Source of the DNA: DASPXK01 sp035637315 | GTDB lineage: Bacteria > Chloroflexota > UBA6077 > JACCZL01 | Assembly: GCA_035637315.1 (NCBI GenBank) | Contig: DASPXK010000248.1 | Coordinates: 1-8,414, forward strand | Direction of reading: 5' to 3' | Length of the DNA: 8,414 nt | In this document: piece by piece, positions 7,229-8,414 of the stretch | How positions within the stretch are numbered: position 1 is the stretch's first letter | How the letters are laid out: every line of letters begins with the position of its first letter | Translations under genes and position numbers: made by a program | Notes under the pieces: generated by a model | The model's database searches: none | What the model was told of the DNA's origin: nothing | Seen by the model: only the letters and a program-made list of their open reading frames with translations

Positions 7229-7681
7229 ATGCCTCCGCTGCGGTTGATCTGTAACGAGTGTGGCCACCGTCTGTGGCTCGAGGAGGGGCAGGCGGTGCTG
7301 TGCCCCGAGTGCCACGGCGAGCTACGCCAGATGGGGCTGTTCGAGGGCTTCGTCGACCGCTGGTTCGCGCCCCCGGACATGCTCGCCTCCGACCTGCACC
7401 GCCGCCACTTGCAGCTCGTCGAGCAGCTCTGGACGGCTGGCGGACGCGGGCGCGAGTTCTACGAGATCATCAACCCGGAAAAGGTCTCGTACTCGTCCTT
7501 CGTCAAGCGGGTCAACGCGCTGGTCTGTCGTGGCCTCGAGGAGGGCTGGATCGAGGCGCGGCTCCCACGCGCGCCGGTCCCAGACGATGCAGCGTACGGC
7601 TTGAGCATCAAGGACCCGGACCGCTTCGTCGAGGAGATGAGTCGCCTCTTCGAGGGCCCCACCCCAACCCCTCCCCCATAA
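7229..7681 (+). CDS. Small zinc-ribbon protein of unknown function
   Basis: The protein has 150 residues. The N-terminus carries a four-cysteine zinc ribbon, C8-x2-C11 (ICNECGHRLW) and C25-x2-C28 (LCPECHGEL). A mostly helical, charged region follows (about 38-145), with segments such as DLHRRHLQLVEQLWTAG and YSSFVKRVNALVCRGLEEGW, which could be a small winged-helix or helical interaction domain. There is no signal peptide or membrane segment, so it should be cytoplasmic. I do not recognise the family. The ATG at 7229 has no ribosome site. A TAGAAT ten bases upstream (7214-7219) could be a -10 for a nearly leaderless mRNA, but no -35 is evident. The C-terminal GPTPTPPP is encoded by a C-rich repeat tract and may be an acquired tail replacing the original end. 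It lies 64 bases after the LysR gene on the same strand. Confidence 0.8.
   Translation: MPPLRLICNECGHRLWLEEGQAVLCPECHGELRQMGLFEGFVDRWFAPPDMLASDLHRRHLQLVEQLWTAGGRGREFYEIINPEKVSYSSFVKRVNALVCRGLEEGWIEARLPRAPVPDDAAYGLSIKDPDRFVEEMSRLFEGPTPTPPP
7657..7677 (-). other. Potential G-quadruplex tract at the end of the zinc-ribbon gene
   Basis: The plus strand has C runs at 7657-7660, 7662-7665, 7668-7671 and 7673-7677 with one- or two-base loops (A, AA, T). The minus strand therefore carries four G runs of four or five with very short loops, a strong quadruplex pattern. It ends one base before the TAA stop at 7679-7681. The G-rich strand is the template for the zinc-ribbon gene. Confidence 0.6.
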
Positions 7682-7689
7682 AGCCCATA

Positions 7690-7762
7690 AAGGGGGGGAA
7701 GCCCTCACCCCGGTCCGTCTCCCCTTGCGGGCCCCTTGCGGTGGATGGGAAGGGGTGAAGGC
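7690..7762. repeat. GC-rich inverted-repeat spacer between convergent genes
   Basis: GCCCTCACCCC (7701-7711) pairs with GGGGTGAAGGC (7752-7762) at 10 of 11 positions across a 40-base interior. A seven-G run at 7692-7698 can also pair with the C runs before 7678, around CATAAAGCCCATAAA. The CCCTCACCCCGG...GGGGTGA motif resembles dispersed palindromes common in the spacers of GC-rich genomes. It sits between the convergent zinc-ribbon gene and the peptidase remnant, a usual place for a bidirectional transcription end. I infer no function beyond that. Confidence 0.5.
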
Positions 7763-8184
7763 GCGGCACCGCGAAGGCGGCCGCGCCGACGACGACCGCC
7801 AAGGAGCGGCGGGCCCCGCCGGGGGCGCGGAGCGAGAGCTGGTGCAGGCCTGGCCCGTATTCGGCCACCAGCTCTGAGGCCGCGGCGCCGAACGCCTCCG
7901 CCTGGGGCGCGAACGGGCCGAGCGTGGCCTCGAACGCTTGCGTGGGCGTCGCGCCGCCGCCGATCGCCAGCAGGAACTCCGTCAGCGCGCCGGCGCCGTG
8001 GCGCTCGGCCAGCCACTCGACGAACAGCGTGCTCTGGCCGTACTCCAGCGGCGCCAGGCCGCCCGCCCCGACCCGGCTGAAGTCCGCCCGGCTGACCAGT
8101 CCAGACCATGGCAGCAGCCAGGATGGCGGCGAGCAGGCAAAGAGTGCGCGGTGAAACCGATGGCGTGGCCACACGGGTTACCAA
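7763..8184 (-). pseudogene. Remnant of a secreted peptidase-MA-like protein
   Basis: Two frames share the remains. From TTG at 8184 (or GTG at 8172) one frame encodes a signal peptide-like segment, VSPRTLCLLAAILAAAMVWTG, and then turns into low-complexity sequence. From about 8105 a second frame carries SRVGAGGLAPLEYGQSTLFV, EWLAERHGAGALTEFLLAIG and ATPTQAFEATLG, which resembles the C-terminal part of peptidase-MA-type gluzincins (tyrosine-glutamine-serine, 'ERHG' helix, final helices). The catalytic HExxH region that should lie between is absent. The simplest reading is an internal deletion that joined the signal peptide to the C-terminal end out of frame. The second frame has no proper stop and runs through the neighbouring repeat to 7608, which supports decay. 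The right boundary is approximate, and the family call is by motif memory. Confidence 0.55.
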
Positions 8185-8242
8185 ATGGTCCGCTCGCGGG
8201 GCAGCTCGGGCTCGAACTGGGCGAAGCTGAGGAGGATGTTCT

Positions 8243-8413
8243 TCAGGCGTGGTCCTCCGGGTTCAGAGTGGGAAGGCCGGCCCAGGTCGCAGCCTCGACC
8301 AGGGCCCGGTCGGCTGAGACGAAGCTCCCCGTAGCGACGCCACGGCGGCGGGCGCGGGCGAATGCCAATCGGGCTGAAGCGACGTGCAGGCCATTCAGCG
8401 CCCGAAGACGCAC
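8243..8413 (-). CDS. PIN-domain protein, C-terminal end (rest outside window)
   Basis: The last 56 residues are visible. They begin VRLRALNGLHVASARLAFAR, continue through FVSADRALVEAATWAGLP and end LNPEDHA, with a TGA at 8245-8243. This matches the end of VapC-type PIN ribonucleases (LRxxDALHLATA ... FVTADRRLxxAAExxGLPVLDPE), usually about 130-150 residues in all. The aspartate of the final ADR motif is present, but the acid of the 'DALHLA' motif is Asn here (ALNGLHVA), which may weaken metal binding. PIN proteins of this kind are often toxins paired with an antitoxin encoded just upstream, which would lie beyond the right edge. The frame is too short to judge whether the gene is intact. Confidence 0.65.
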   Translation of the reverse strand: MRLRALNGLHVASARLAFARARRRGVATGSFVSADRALVEAATWAGLPTLNPEDHA

Positions 8414-8414
8414 T

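Noticed and set aside
8183..8250. Short minus-strand frame ending LLSFAQFEPELPRERTIW before a TAA near 8183
   Set aside because: It looks protein-like but is too short and overlaps the PIN stop in another frame. No family could be assigned, so it is not listed as a gene.

Overview
The window is GC-rich bacterial DNA, probably from an environmental genome. The two succinate dehydrogenase anchor proteins resemble the small separate SdhC/SdhD pairs of Actinobacteria and Chloroflexota. The spacers carry many palindromes and GC-rich repeats. I favour Chloroflexota with Actinobacteria as the alternative, but this is inference and no rRNA or marker gene is present to settle it.

Layout. Positions 1-1025 (+) hold the C-terminal three quarters of an MmgE/PrpD-family protein. 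It runs tail to tail into a leftward cluster. Read from 6013 down to about 994, the cluster is sdhC, sdhD, sdhA, sdhB (a complete succinate dehydrogenase, Complex II), a Trm112/YcaR-like small protein, a polytopic His-rich membrane protein broken by two +1 frameshifts, and a doubtful 87-residue membrane ORF. An imperfect hairpin repeat lies between sdhA and sdhB.

The sdh operon faces a LysR-family regulator (6286-7164, +) across a short divergent control region. That region contains a 13-bp palindrome inside an ATGATACC/GGTATCAT inverted repeat, a C-rich tract abutting the LysR start codon that could form a G-quadruplex on the opposite strand, and a 74-bp tandem repeat. The repeat has duplicated the 5' end of sdhC, giving two 26-codon mini-ORFs, each overlapping the start codon of the next and ending at sdhC. 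This is the most unusual structure in the window.

To the right are a small zinc-ribbon protein of unknown role (7229-7681, +), a repeat-rich spacer, the decayed remnant of a secreted peptidase-MA-type protein (about 7763-8184, -), and the C-terminal end of a PIN-domain protein entering from the right edge (8243-8413, -).

Functionally, the core is a Complex II operon oxidising succinate to fumarate and reducing membrane quinone, plausibly controlled by the divergent LysR protein. No phage, CRISPR, tRNA, rRNA or intact mobile element was seen. Two frameshifts at short homopolymers in one gene leave open whether some damage is assembly error.
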